Source: Coniella vitis
Lineage: Eukaryota; Ascomycota; Sordariomycetes; Diaporthales; Schizoparmaceae
Assembly: GCA_011317545.1 (NCBI GenBank)
Contig: WUJK01000005.1
Span: forward strand, 1,860,001 to 1,924,000
Direction: 5' to 3'
DNA length: 64,000 bases
The notes beneath the pieces were generated by a model. The model saw only the letters and a program-made list of their open reading frames with translations. It was not told the origin of the DNA and ran no database searches. The position numbers were made by a program, and so were the translations under genes. This document shows positions 35,345 to 45,907 of this stretch, piece by piece. Each line of letters begins with the position of its first letter. Position 1 is the first letter of the stretch.

Positions 35345-35975
35345 ATGAACCCCCACCAGAAGAACAAGATTGACGTGAGCGTAAGTCGAACACCATCTGT
35401 CAACACCGTCTAGTGTCGGCTCGATTCATCAACTGCCACCCACAAAAAAGCCGCAATCTGTGCCTTCTATCTCGTATCGACGTAGACGCGGCTAACGATA
35501 TGCCCAACTCCACCATTTCTAGTCCCTCTCGCCCGAGGAGCAACGTCTCTTTCGACTCTACGGCAAGCTTCCCTCCCAGAAGGACCGCTTCATGAAGAAT
35601 AAGTTGGGGGAGCGCAAGTACTTTGACAGCGGCGACTACGCCATGAACAAGGCCGGCAAGGGCGATGGTATGGAGACGGGCCACGTTGGCAGCGAGCACC
35701 CAGACCCCGAGAGCATCCGCCACGGCAGCGTTGTATCGCCAGTTACAACTGGCACGCCCGTTGTCCCCGCCCTGAACAAGAGCGGCAGTGTCTCGGCTGG
35801 CACTGCTGGCTCCATCCCAGTAGGCAGCCCAGCCAAGGAGAGCGGACTGCAGAGGGAGACGAGCGCCGAAGATCCTGCCGACGAAATAGCTGTTGAAGAG
35901 CCCAAAGACCCTGCTGCAGCGGCGGTGACTGGTGGGGACGGTAGCGTGACCCAGGCCATTCCTATCCGGTCATGA
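35345..35975 (+). CDS. IGO1: Endosulfine-family protein Igo1
   Basis: Predicted 162-residue endosulfine/ARPP19 protein. Exons are 35345-35380 and 35523-35975, joined in phase 0 after MNPHQKNKIDVS. The core SLSPEEQRLFRLYGKLP and the invariant motif K-Y-F-D-S-G-D-Y (residues 44-51) are complete. In yeast the Ser of FDSGDY (Ser48 here) is phosphorylated by Rim15, turning the protein into an inhibitor of PP2A-Cdc55 that promotes quiescence and protects certain mRNAs after nutrient loss. The C-terminal 90 residues are Ala/Ser/Glu-rich and probably disordered, longer than in yeast Igo1. It converges on MYG1. Confidence 0.95.
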
Positions 35976-36731
35976 GAAGTCCAAGAGGTACAACTGTCTG
36001 CCTTATTTGCTTAGTTAGCAGGCTGTCTGTACCTGCTCGCGTTGCTTTTCATGAGGCGGTTTTATGTGGCTGTGGTCGAGAATACGGATATCACGAAGGC
36101 AGGCGTTTTGAGGTTTGATGGGATATTAGGGGTGGGCTGGAAATGGTTATTATGCGACTCAAAGAGTCGCATGTTGCGCTCGCTACATTATCCTTGATGT
36201 TTCTTTTTCTTTTCTGGTTTCTTCCCTCTTTAATCGACCATGTACACATCGATGACATGGACGACATCTGCGGGGCTTGAGAAGAATGGCCAGCCGGCCG
36301 CGCGGATTTATTCACCTTGAAGACGTCGTAACATGTTTTCTTCCATCAGAGTCTCTGCATTCTGCCCTGTTGCATAATCTCGAGATGACCCAAGTGCAAT
36401 ATTCCTCAACTGGTAATACAGTGCTTTTCCTTCGGACGCCTTTTCAATCCGGTTACAGTCAATCCTTACTACCAAGAATTTATAGGATCCTCAAGCATAA
36501 AATATCAAGCGTGGTGGGTGAAATAGTGAGGAAAAGAGAAAAGGAAACAGAGTGAGTGTTCTGGAAACATATGGAAAAGCTATTGGTTGGGAGGGATGAA
36601 GGTGGTTCGATAATCTATGTATCTTGCGATGATCTCGACGAAGAATGTCCATGACTTATTTGCAAACACCGCAAATATTCCTTGGTATCTATTTATCACA
36701 CTAACTCACCCATCGTACCTTCCACCCAGGT
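35976..36731. other. Convergent gap
   Basis: 3' flanks of IGO1 (plus) and MYG1 (minus). No further feature is seen. Confidence 0.5.
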
Positions 36732-37847
36732 CTACTCGAGGTCCAAACCCTTCTTCGCAAGCTCAAGTGCTCCCTCAAAAGTCTTGTTCCCTCCAATGAA
36801 GCCGGCAGCGTGGACAAAAACACAACCCGGCACGCCAGAAACTTTGTCAAGTTCCTCGTCACGTACTCCTCTCCACTCCTTGGGCAGAGGCTTCCGGCTC
36901 TCAAATGAGTCCTTGGTCACAGGCACCGCCTGGACTCTCCACTTTGCGTCAGGAGTGGGCTTCTCCGGGTACAGCACGTAAAGAACCTTTCCACTTTCGG
37001 GAGATTCTCCCTCCAGCATGTACAGGTGATCCTTCCAAGGGCATGATTGACCTGAAAGCACCATGATCCGACCCTGCGCATCGTACTGGCTTCTCTCGCC
37101 AAAGGCCTTTTCCACCAGTGCCCGTGCTGGCAGCCAGCTCGTAACGTAGTAATCCAGGTCTCGGTCAAACTCCTCGCCAATACGCTGGCTTGCAACGACG
37201 AACTTCTCGTCCTCTTTGGCCTGCGCCTCAACAGGATCGGCGGGCAAAAGTTCGTTCCAGTTGGGGTTTAACCTGCTGACCATGGCGCCCAATGTGAATC
37301 CGCCATCCGCAAACTTCTTCTGCAGACCGGCAGCCTCCACACCCTTGGAATCATAGACACTGATTCCATTGTCGTTTGCGTCCACAGCCTCCACAAAGCT
37401 CTGGTAGATTTTGTTGTAGAGAAGCTCCACGGTGTTGGCATCATCAGCGCTAGCGGCCACGCCTGCAGCACGCTGTCTGTTGGCAATCATCTCCTTGCCA
37501 AAATGCTTGTATACCAGACCAGCAGAACTCAACTTCGTGTCGCGGCCGGGAAAGGTTGTCGTAAAGCCTCGCTGGTGGTGGTCGTACCTGTTGCGCTCGG
37601 CATCGTACTCGCCGCCGACGTCAACGACGGTGTCACAAGTAGCCAGGACGGCAGGGTCGCGAGTGCGGATCAGCTGAGCGCCATGGTACCGGGGGATGTG
37701 TGTCCGCAACATGTGCACAGCAAGGGCTTCGTCGGCATGGAAGTGGCCATTGTGGGTGCCAATTGTCACGGGCGAGGTGCCGTCGGTCTTGAGACGCTTT
37801 GCTGCTGATTCTGCCATTTTGGAGAGTGTGCCGTAAAGACGAACCAT
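36732..37847 (-). CDS. MYG1: MYG1-family 3'-5' RNA exonuclease (DHH superfamily)
   Basis: Single-exon gene for 371 residues from the ATG at 37847, or 361 from the ATG at 37817. Human MYG1 is a 3'-5' exoribonuclease acting in nucleolus and mitochondria. Metal-binding residues are visible in T-H-N-G-H-F-H-A-D-E (31-40), V-V-D-V-G-G-E-Y-D (74-82) and Y-D-H-H-Q-R-G-F (88-95), matching the DHH-type active site. The C-terminal half carries the family blocks MVSRLNPNW, SGQSCPWKDHLY and FVHAAGFIGGNKTFEGALELA. The first ten residues (MVRLYGTLSK) are basic and hydrophobic and might act as a weak mitochondrial signal, while starting at MAESAAKRLKTDG would drop it. Upstream in-frame codons extend to 38024 but look like leader. 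Confidence 0.93.
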   Translation of the reverse strand: MVRLYGTLSKMAESAAKRLKTDGTSPVTIGTHNGHFHADEALAVHMLRTHIPRYHGAQLIRTRDPAVLATCDTVVDVGGEYDAERNRYDHHQRGFTTTFPGRDTKLSSAGLVYKHFGKEMIANRQRAAGVAASADDANTVELLYNKIYQSFVEAVDANDNGISVYDSKGVEAAGLQKKFADGGFTLGAMVSRLNPNWNELLPADPVEAQAKEDEKFVVASQRIGEEFDRDLDYYVTSWLPARALVEKAFGERSQYDAQGRIMVLSGQSCPWKDHLYMLEGESPESGKVLYVLYPEKPTPDAKWRVQAVPVTKDSFESRKPLPKEWRGVRDEELDKVSGVPGCVFVHAAGFIGGNKTFEGALELAKKGLDLE

Positions 37848-38494
37848 AAATCCAGAGAAACGTAACTGGTAATTCGCAGCTGATTCTGGAAATTGAAGCA
37901 AAAACGGAAACCGAGATTTACTAGGGTTGAGTCTGTGGTCACGAAAAAGAAAGGGAAAAAATGGCGAAGTAAAGGTTGCAGTCGCTCTTCGAGCCAGGCA
38001 ATCAAAAATTGGAAAATCGCCCATTGGCTTCGAGGGGCGCTGGGGCGGTACAAAGTACTTGCATGCAGGCGCACCTGGTGTGGATTTGTTTCAGTGGAGT
38101 CTCTCCGCGGGACCGCTGGACGGCTGGGTCTGCTGGGGCAGCTTGGCTGGAGCGCTAGGGCCACCTGTACTATAATATACGCAGTGTCAGCCAACGACAT
38201 GAAGCAGGGGGTTGTCGAGTAGTCCCTACCGCCTGCCGGCCATCGCAGCTGCTGAGTAGGTCTCGACTGCTTTTCCCTGGTAGCATGCAACTGCGACTCC
38301 AAAACGCGACGCCAACTTTCTCCATGCTGCCGCGACTGTCCTTTTGCCGTCGCCCTCACTTCCCAACCCGGCCATTATCCATCAACTGCGCCTTGGGAAC
38401 CTAGTCGTGTCCTCACAAGTCATCGTCTTCTTTTGCGACGGATCCACGTTTTTCTCTACGGAGCTACGAGCCAAGCAAACTCCCCCCAGACGCA
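37848..38494. promoter_or_regulatory. Bidirectional promoter, MYG1 / IEC3
   Basis: 647 bp between outward-facing starts. A CCAAT box (GCCAATGGG on the minus strand, 38020-38028) lies about 175 bp upstream of MYG1. No gene is visible. Confidence 0.5.
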
Positions 38495-40026
38495 ATGTCG
38501 TCGTCCTTTGCGAGAGACGGCATTCTCAATGCTGACACCCACCGCGTCCCTTCTAAGGGCAGGAATCACCTTGTTCATGATAACAACCGAACGCAAAGCC
38601 CCTCAGCTGTTGACGATGATGATGTGAAGAACGAAGACGGTGCTCCTGATGTTCGCATGGGCGATGCGAAGCCAACCTACAAATCGTGGAAAAAGAAGTA
38701 CCGCAAGATGCGCATTCAATTCGACATGTTACAGGTCCAAAATGAGGAATTGTACCAACTTGAACAAAAAGCTCTTAGAAAAACTAAGCAGCTCGCCAGC
38801 TACAATGAGTAAGGTTTCTCCCGGTCCCTTTGAAGCTGGTCTTGCTGTGACTGCCAAAGCGCGACACTAATCAGACTTCCGCGCGTAGCCGCTTGCTGGA
38901 TGTTCTTTTGGACATCAACAATCGCCCGCAGATCCCGATAGAGAAGCGCTTCGACCTCGGTCTTCCCCTTGCCTCGGCTACAGCGAAAAATGCCCTCCTG
39001 CCTCTTGACGAGGAGCCTCGACCCGGTCCCCGGCCGGCTAAATCGCTCCGCGAGCTGATTCACGATGTACCGCATTTGGACTTTGCGGCGACCGCCGAGC
39101 GATATCCAGAAGCTGCGCACGATCTCCTTGCCCCCGTAAACTCGCCAGCTTTTGATCCCAGCCACCAGCAGCAACCTCCATCGTTCCTGACGGCGGATGA
39201 CATGGACAATTACATGTTTGAAATCGATGCCAAGACGACAACCGACCCTGACACGTACGGCGAACTTCCTGAACTGCTGCCTAGCCTGGCGCCCATTGCG
39301 CGGGAGCACAATGGAGCAAGTCATGCTGCAGGCAGAGGAGCTACACCATCCTTAGCCATACCAACAGGCAAGGATACCTCAGCTTCCAGTGGCGGCCGGA
39401 GTGGCATATCGAGCCGAGATTTTGCACTGAGGAATCCGACAAGCGTGTACAATTGGCTGAGAAAACACGCACCTAGGACATTCTTACAGGATCATGAAGG
39501 TGGGGATGACAAGAAAGAAAAGGGCGGAGAGAAGTCGTCTCGGAAAGCCCACCGTGCGGACGACGACGCCGAAGATGAAGAGACTCGGCCTTCAGCGCGT
39601 AAAGGCGCCAGTGCAAGCAGTCGCAAAATCAGTGGTGAAGCGCGTACAAGTGCAGGATCAGGCCGGGCGAATGCTAAAACCGAGCGTATCTCGAAGCGCG
39701 CCACAGCTGCGCATGGTAAAGACAAGCGCAAATCTACAGACAGGGCAATGCATGACATGGACGATGATGTTCCTGTAGGCAAGTCTAGCGCTTCGAGCAA
39801 GAGCAAACGAAAGCGTGCCATAGACGATGACACTGGATACCGACCTAAGGGAGGTTCTAGCCGACGACCTGGCAAGAAACGAGTCAAAACCTCTCTGGGT
39901 GGGGGTCCCGATATTGGAGACAGAGTCGAAGGATCCATGCAGGTCGAACTTGCACCAGCTAAGAAGAAGGATAGCTCCAAGGAGGCAACAGATGAGGCAA
40001 TACGCAGAATGGCAGAGGCGGATTGA
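38495..40026 (+). CDS. IEC3: Ino80 chromatin-remodelling complex subunit Iec3
   Basis: Predicted 483-residue nuclear protein. Exons are 38495-38808 and 38889-40026; the 80-bp intron has a CTAAT branch site and joins as NDRLLDVLLD. The Iec3 signature is at about residues 60-118: KPTYKSWKKKYRKMRIQFD followed by a predicted coiled coil (EELYQLEQKALRKTKQLASYNDRLLDVLLDINNRPQ, given here as positions 84-118). Iec3 was defined as a fission-yeast Ino80 subunit. Residues from about 270 onward are Lys/Arg/Ser/Asp-rich and disordered, with several basic clusters that would serve as nuclear signals (KSKRKRAIDDD, RRPGKKRVKT). It shares a promoter region with MYG1 and converges on IDP1. Confidence 0.9.
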
Positions 40027-40838
40027 AGAGGCTGATGGCTATGGAACGTTGAACAGCAGAAGTTATATTGCAAGCATTACTGTTCACCTCAGTAATGATA
40101 ATGGGGGTTTTCATTGCCAGCCCAATAGGCATTGTTCTTGCTCTTTATTTCTAGTTCTTATATTCGGTCATTGCCTACTCTCCACACTGTAAGCTTAGAG
40201 TGAGTTATTCTTTCTTTGGTACCTCAATGGGACTCCTTCTTATATTGTCGTCTTAGCTTTTGAGCACAGTATTGCTAGTGGGCGACCTGGCCTCTCTAAT
40301 GTATATCTCATGTTACGAACTGTGCAGTGTGCTTCAAACCCTTTATGCTCCCAGTCGCCTATACCTATTCTTACATCCTGAGGTAGGCAGGTAGGTTCGC
40401 AGGCATCTATCAGATACCTAGGCAAATACAAGAAAGAACACATTTTGATGCATTCTTGCAATCCGTATATGCTCTACCTACCTAGGTACCAGATACCTAT
40501 CGAAATAGTATACTCTTCAGCTGTTTTGCCACACTTCTAAATAAGAAAAGAAAATGTGTATCTACTACTTGCAAGCATGCTGTAAAGGCATCCCTTTGCA
40601 TCTGGTTTCCCATACCAGACATTTAGAGTATTAGGTCATTACCCTGGGTTGTAGACATAATCACATGCGAAAGGGCACACTCAGGAATGTTTCAAGAAGA
40701 AGAAAAAAAAGGCTGGGCTGGACCTTCAAATTTTGGCCCATATTTGCCCATATATACATACACACATATACATCTTTCCTCATTTTGTTTTCCCATTTCT
40801 CCTCCTCCCTACATCAGCTTTCTTGCCATCTTTTCTCT
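40027..40838. other. Convergent gap with CCTAGG palindromes
   Basis: It contains TACCTAGGTA (40479-40488), an overlapping GGTACC and another CCTAGG near 40417. It should include the 3' ends of IEC3 and IDP1. No gene is visible. Confidence 0.5.
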
Positions 40839-42407
40839 TTACAGCTTCTCCTTCAGCAGACCCTTCATCCTCCTCTCAACAGCATCCAGGTACTCTGAGG
40901 TGGTAACATAGGCCTGGTCCTTGCCGCAGGCAAGCGCCAAGTCCTTGGTCATGATACCATCTTGGTCAACTGTGTCGATGCAAGCGCGCTCGAGACTCTC
41001 GGCAAAGGCAACGAGCTCGGGCGTCTCGTCGAGCTGGCCGCGCTTGGCGAGACCCCGCGTCCAGGCGAAGATGGAGGCAATGGGGTTGGTCGAGGTTGGG
41101 TTGCCCTTTTGGTATTCACGGTAGTGGCGCGTCACGGTGCCGTGGGCGGCCTCAGACTCGAAAGTCTTGCCGTCGGGGGTGATGAGCACCGAGGTCATGA
41201 GGCCGAGGGAGCCGAAGCCCTGGGCGACGATGTCGGACTGGACATCTCCATCGTAGTCTGGGGGAAGACCGGAACGTCAAGGTTAGTCATCAAGACCTTC
41301 TGATCGATTGGGGCAAAGACCCAAGAAACTCACTCTTCAAAGCCATGACGTAGCCACCCTTGCTCTTCATCATCTGAGCGACCATATCGTCGATAAGGCG
41401 GTGCTCGTACCAGGTGCCCTTCTTCTCGAACTCGGCCTTGTACTGCGTGTCGTAAAGCTCCTGGAAGATGTCCTTGAAGCGGCCGTCGTACTTCTTGAGA
41501 ATGGTGTTCTTGGTGCTCATGTAGAGCGGCAGGCCGCGGTCCAGGGCCATCTTGAAGCTGGCATGAGCGAAGCCGCGGATGCTCTCGTCCGTGTTGTACT
41601 GCGTCTGGGCGACACCACCGCCGCTCTTGAAGTCGTAGACCTCAATCTCCTCGGGCTGGCCGCCCTCGGGTGTGTAGATCATGGAGAGCTTGCCGGGGCC
41701 GGGGATCACGCGGTCCTTGGCACGGTACTGGTCGCCAAAGGCGTGGCGACCGATGATGATTGGCTCAACCCAGCCGGGAACCAAACGGGGGATGCGTGGA
41801 ATGACAATGGCCTCGCGGAAGACAGTGCCGCCGAGAATGTTGCGGATCGTGCCGTTGGGAGAGAGCCACACTGTTTGGTTCGGCATACATGTTAGACAAT
41901 CTTCCTTTCGCATGTGCCTGTGCATGCATACTGTTGCAAACTGTGGTACGAGATTGCGTTTGGAAGTAGAAACGTACTCTTCTTGAGCTTGAACTCCTCA
42001 ACACGGGCTTCATCGGGCGTAATGGTTGCGCACTTGATACCGACGCTGTATTTTTGAATGGCCTCTGCGGCCTCAATGGTGACCTTGTCGTCGGTCTTGT
42101 CGCGGTATTCGAGGCCGAGGTCATAGTACTTCAGGTCAATGTCGAGGTACGGGTGGATGAACTTCTTCTTGATGTCCTCCCAGATGATGCGCGTCATCTC
42201 GTCGCCGTCGAGCTCAACGACGGGGTTCTTGACCTTGATCTTCTGCACGGCAGTCGCCATGGCGCGGATCGAAGCAGCGGTGCGCAGTGCTGCCGCCGCG
42301 GGGGACTGTTGTTGTGAGAGCGTGGGCCGTAGGGCGGGGACGGCGCGCAGAGGACGGGCGGAGGAAAGGGCTGTGCGACGCAGAGTCGCAGCTGCAGAGG
42401 CGTGCAT
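40839..42407 (-). CDS. IDP1: NADP-dependent isocitrate dehydrogenase, mitochondrial form
   Basis: Predicted 461-residue enzyme that converts isocitrate to 2-oxoglutarate with NADPH formation. Exons (minus): 42407-41978, 41870-41334 and 41257-40839; both introns are phase 1 and restore KKMWLSPNGT and ALKNYDGDVQ. Residues 1-49 are Ala/Arg/Ser-rich with no acidic residue, a typical mitochondrial presequence. The mature enzyme begins near MATAVQKIKVKNPVVELDGDEM. Active-site stretches LSPNGTIRN, PRLVPGW, GRHAFGDQYRA and YDGDVQSD are intact. Met50 (codon at 42258-42260) has a good context and could start a cytosolic form. The C-terminus is EKL, close to but not a consensus peroxisomal PTS1. Confidence 0.97.
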
Positions 42408-44742
42408 GGTGGGTTTTCTTGCCCTTTGAGAGGGGGTTCGTCTTTTGGAGGAGGAGAAGGCGGCACAGAGGGGCGTGTGTACCGCGGTGTGTCAGTGTGG
42501 CTGCAGGGTCACCGGCGCCGAGGATGTATGTATGTATGTATATAGGGTAGGTACTGTATGCGCCCAGAGTCAGTTGAGGGTTTCCTTGGGCCTGGTTCCC
42601 GTCGTTGTCGCTTTGAAAATACGTGAAAAGATGCAAAGTCAGAAAGAAGAAAAAGACCAAGGCTGAACTCACAAAACCCAAAGCAGAGAACGGAGAAAAA
42701 GTGCACAAATGCAGCTTCTCGTCTTCTCAAGTAGCTCGTGGGAGAGACTGCCGAAGAGGAGCACAGGACCCTTCTGTCGCACCCAGAAGCTGCACCAAGA
42801 TGGATGGAAATTCAAGTCGGCGTTACGACCGGCCAAAATAGTGGAGCCGAGGCCTGCGTCAAGAGCTCGTGTGGGTCACGATATCACGCTGCGCTCTCCG
42901 AGTCCGGATCTTGCCCAGCCGTCGACCGGAGACGGAAGGAGCACTACGTAGTTATGTTCTTGATAATTTGAGCAAGGAGCGGGCAGAGACTTTCTTGGTT
43001 GCCTTGACGATGTGGTGGGCGAGCCAGGAGCCCCCTAGACAGACACGCTACAGCCAAAGTGAATATAAATATACAGCGTCCGTACTCTTGCCACATTTTC
43101 CATCCAGCTGCGATGCTGGCTGGTCGGAAATGGGTGCCAACTCGCTTGGCCTGCTTCGGCCCAAGATACGCCGCAGCGCTTATAAACAAGTCACACTAGA
43201 AGCCCCATTTTGGAGGCAAGCAGGATAGTTCCTTTTGTACCTTGAAAAAAGATGCACGAGATTTCGGAAACAGAGCCATGTGCATAAGTATGTGGATCAG
43301 GGATTCACGGACCGCAGTGCAGTCAAGCACTGCGCGGCCAAAACTAATAAAGCCTTTCCTTGCGCTTGGAAGCAAACCACCCCGCCGTGGATACCGGTCG
43401 TTTGTGCTGTAGCCCAGAATCGTGTGGCATCAATGAATGGATGATACAGTCTTTGCACCTGTTACAATTTGGAAATACCACCTACATAGTATTCAACTAA
43501 CTCACCCATGCAACTTGGGCACACCGTCAGCCCATTTGCATTAAATTTTGCAACCTCACGCCACATTTACTGTTACACACTTGTGGACATAGCAATAGTA
43601 AATTTGTCGACTTGCTTCTTTCCCCGCACTATCATGATCTTCTGTGCAATCACATATAGTAGAAAAGCGGGGCTATATCTGGGGAAGAAGGACAGCGGTC
43701 CAATAGACAGTCCTCAACGACCGAGAGGTCACAAAAACATTCGAAAGCGGCACAGCTGCTGAGGATGGACGGGTATTGTTCTACCAGAAAAGGCCGTAAA
43801 CATTTCCCAAACCACTGATGCGAACATACGATGCGGCAATCGACCTCTACTGTGCACGAGCAAAGAAAAAAACAGGGAACGAGCTGGATAGAACGCTATT
43901 GATGCAAATGAAATGAACAACTCCGAGGACCGATTTGCAACTTATATGCCAGAATACACCCAATGCAGTCAGATTCTATCCCACCTTGTCGCGTTAATCT
44001 CCAAGATGGTATATATGTCAGAAATAATATAACACAACAGCTGCAAAACACAACAATAACAACAACAACAACAAATAACAAGCCAGTCAGATTCCACACT
44101 TCTCTTTCTCCGGTATATAGATGCTTGAGACATGCTGAAGCATCTTGGCGATATTGCCGCAGGAAAAGGTAGGCAAAGTAGGGAAAGACCAAAGAGAACA
44201 ATCTTGAACAGATACATCGAGATCTCAGCCTCATCAGGCAGGGTTTCTTCGATTCAGTGCATGTCAGTGAATAGTATTGCCAATAACGCCAAATCCAGAT
44301 CCATTTCACCCCACCAAGAAAGAAAAAGATGGCCACAGTAAAACACAAAACACCAGCAATAAGTCAAATTCTCTTGACTCGAAAAGGAGAAGGACAAAGA
44401 AAGAGGAAAAGAGGTTAGAAGAGAAAATGATGTACGCCACAAGGCAGAAAGTAGAGAATCTCCCACACAGGCTGTACATAGTAAGTATGTCTGGCAGCCT
44501 CGCACCATTGGCCGCCAAGTAAGACTGTCAGAGCTGCGTATGGCTGATGTGGCTTCCAGCAGCCCACAGACCTCTGAGGCTTGGTGTGACGGTGCTAGTG
44601 GTGGCGTGACATTGTTGCATGTGACCTTTGTCAGCCGTTGAAGGCACGTCAATTTTGGAGCGAATGTTCGTGCAACAATGGTCACCTTCAACATGTGGGA
44701 GCCGGGGACTCCAGTAGCAGCCAAAGGGCGAACAGTGTATCA
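42408..44742. other. IDP1 upstream region and gap
   Basis: A (TGTA)n repeat at 42524-42541 lies about 120 bp before the IDP1 start. An AAC repeat lies near 44055-44076. A TACATAGTA variant occurs at about 43483 and another near 44475. Long minus-strand frames in 43.9-44.7 kb come from the repeat and from probable 3' untranslated sequence of the zinc-finger gene. No gene is supported. Confidence 0.5.
42524..42541. repeat. (TGTA)n microsatellite in the IDP1 leader/promoter
   Basis: About four and a half TGTA units roughly 120 bp upstream of the IDP1 ATG. Confidence 0.85.
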
Positions 44743-45907
44743 TCAACGACCAAACTGCTTCACTCTCGCCTTGACCATATCCGGATCTGCAGCTTCTCCG
44801 CATTCTCTACAGGTATACCCTGAGATGCTCTTGTTTCGATGGAGACATTTGCATCGCCACCACGATGGCTTCAACCGCTTTCCGTCGAGCCATGTGGGGT
44901 CCTTCTTGACGGAGCGCTTGGCCAGTGGCTCGATGTGGACGTCTCGATAATGTTCCTTGAGGTGGTCTTGGCGGGTAAATGGCTCATCTGGACTTGTGCC
45001 CACATCGGCGGGCTCTGGACGCGAGCGTGAGCACCATGAATAGTCACAGTAGATCTTCTTGGACCCGTGTATTGACTTTAGGTGTCGATCAAGATCACCA
45101 GCCCGCCCGAATGCGGAACCGCACCCGTAGAGGCAGATATACATGTCCTGCGAAGTTCTGTACGCAAAACTGTCAATTTCTAGTTCTCTAGGCTTGCAAA
45201 AGATGAAGGAATGTCCTGGTCTCCGAGCAGATTGACCAGGACGACTCCTCGTGACTAATCTGTCAGATGACTGCTCTGCCAGCTAATAGTAGACAGAGTG
45301 ATGAGGCTTGATATACTTTATTCCATAAATGTCTATAGGTGCGAGAATGATGCTGAACTCACTTTCTTTTCCGCGTCCCAGTTGAACGTGTTGTGGCTGG
45401 CAATTGAGTGGATGGAATTTTGACTGGAGGAGGAGCGATTGTTTGTGAAACATGTGTCTGTTGCTGGCTTGTATGGACATAGCTATTGTTGTGTGTGTAG
45501 TTGTGGCTTCTTGAATACTGCGAATAAGGATCTATGTAGTTGCCGTCCACAGAAGATGAGAACGTGTCATAACTGGTGTCATAACTGGTGTCATAACTGG
45601 TGGTCGAGCTGGAGTTGGCCGAGTAAGGGTCTCTATGACTACCGCACACAGAAAACGAGTAATCGATATGGTTTACCGCTGAAATGGGATTGGTTGAATT
45701 GCTCCACTGCATAGTATTACTGCCGTACCCAGAGTCAGGGTAAGAATCGTAAGAGTTTGAGCTGCTGCTTCGCTGCAAGGCTTGTGTGTTAACACTGTCA
45801 TTTGACAAGTCTGTGCTGTCGAACGTAGCATGCAAGCCCCAAGCAGTAAGTTCATCTTGCTGCCTTTGTTGATTGTCGTGGTTCCAGGATTGATATGGGT
45901 AATCCAT
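44743..45907 (-). CDS. C2H2-type zinc-finger protein
   Basis: Predicted 323-residue nuclear protein. Exons (minus) are 45907-45363 and 45169-44743; the 193-bp intron has a GTGAGT donor. A second CAG acceptor 12 bases further would remove four residues. Residues 1-180 are Ser/Tyr/Gln/Asn-rich with a tandem SYDT repeat (45564-45602). The C-terminal part carries a finger C-L-Y-G-C...H-L-K-S-I-H, a second one starting C-D-Y-S-W-C with an insert before D-H-L-K-E-H-Y-R-D-V-H, and a Cys cluster CKC...CREC. The arrangement resembles uncharacterised ascomycete C2H2 proteins with degenerate fingers. It stands alone between two empty intervals, and its targets are unknown. Confidence 0.75.
45564..45602 (-). 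repeat. Tandem 12-bp repeat encoding SYDT
   Basis: Three head-to-tail units of TGTCATAACTGG within the zinc-finger coding sequence, read as S-Y-D-T on the minus strand. The unit length is a multiple of three, so changes in copy number would keep the frame. Confidence 0.85.

Noticed and set aside
43896..44724. Two hydrophobic minus-strand frames
   Set aside because: The hydrophobic run is the translation of an AAC/GTT microsatellite; the rest is probable 3' untranslated sequence of the zinc-finger gene.
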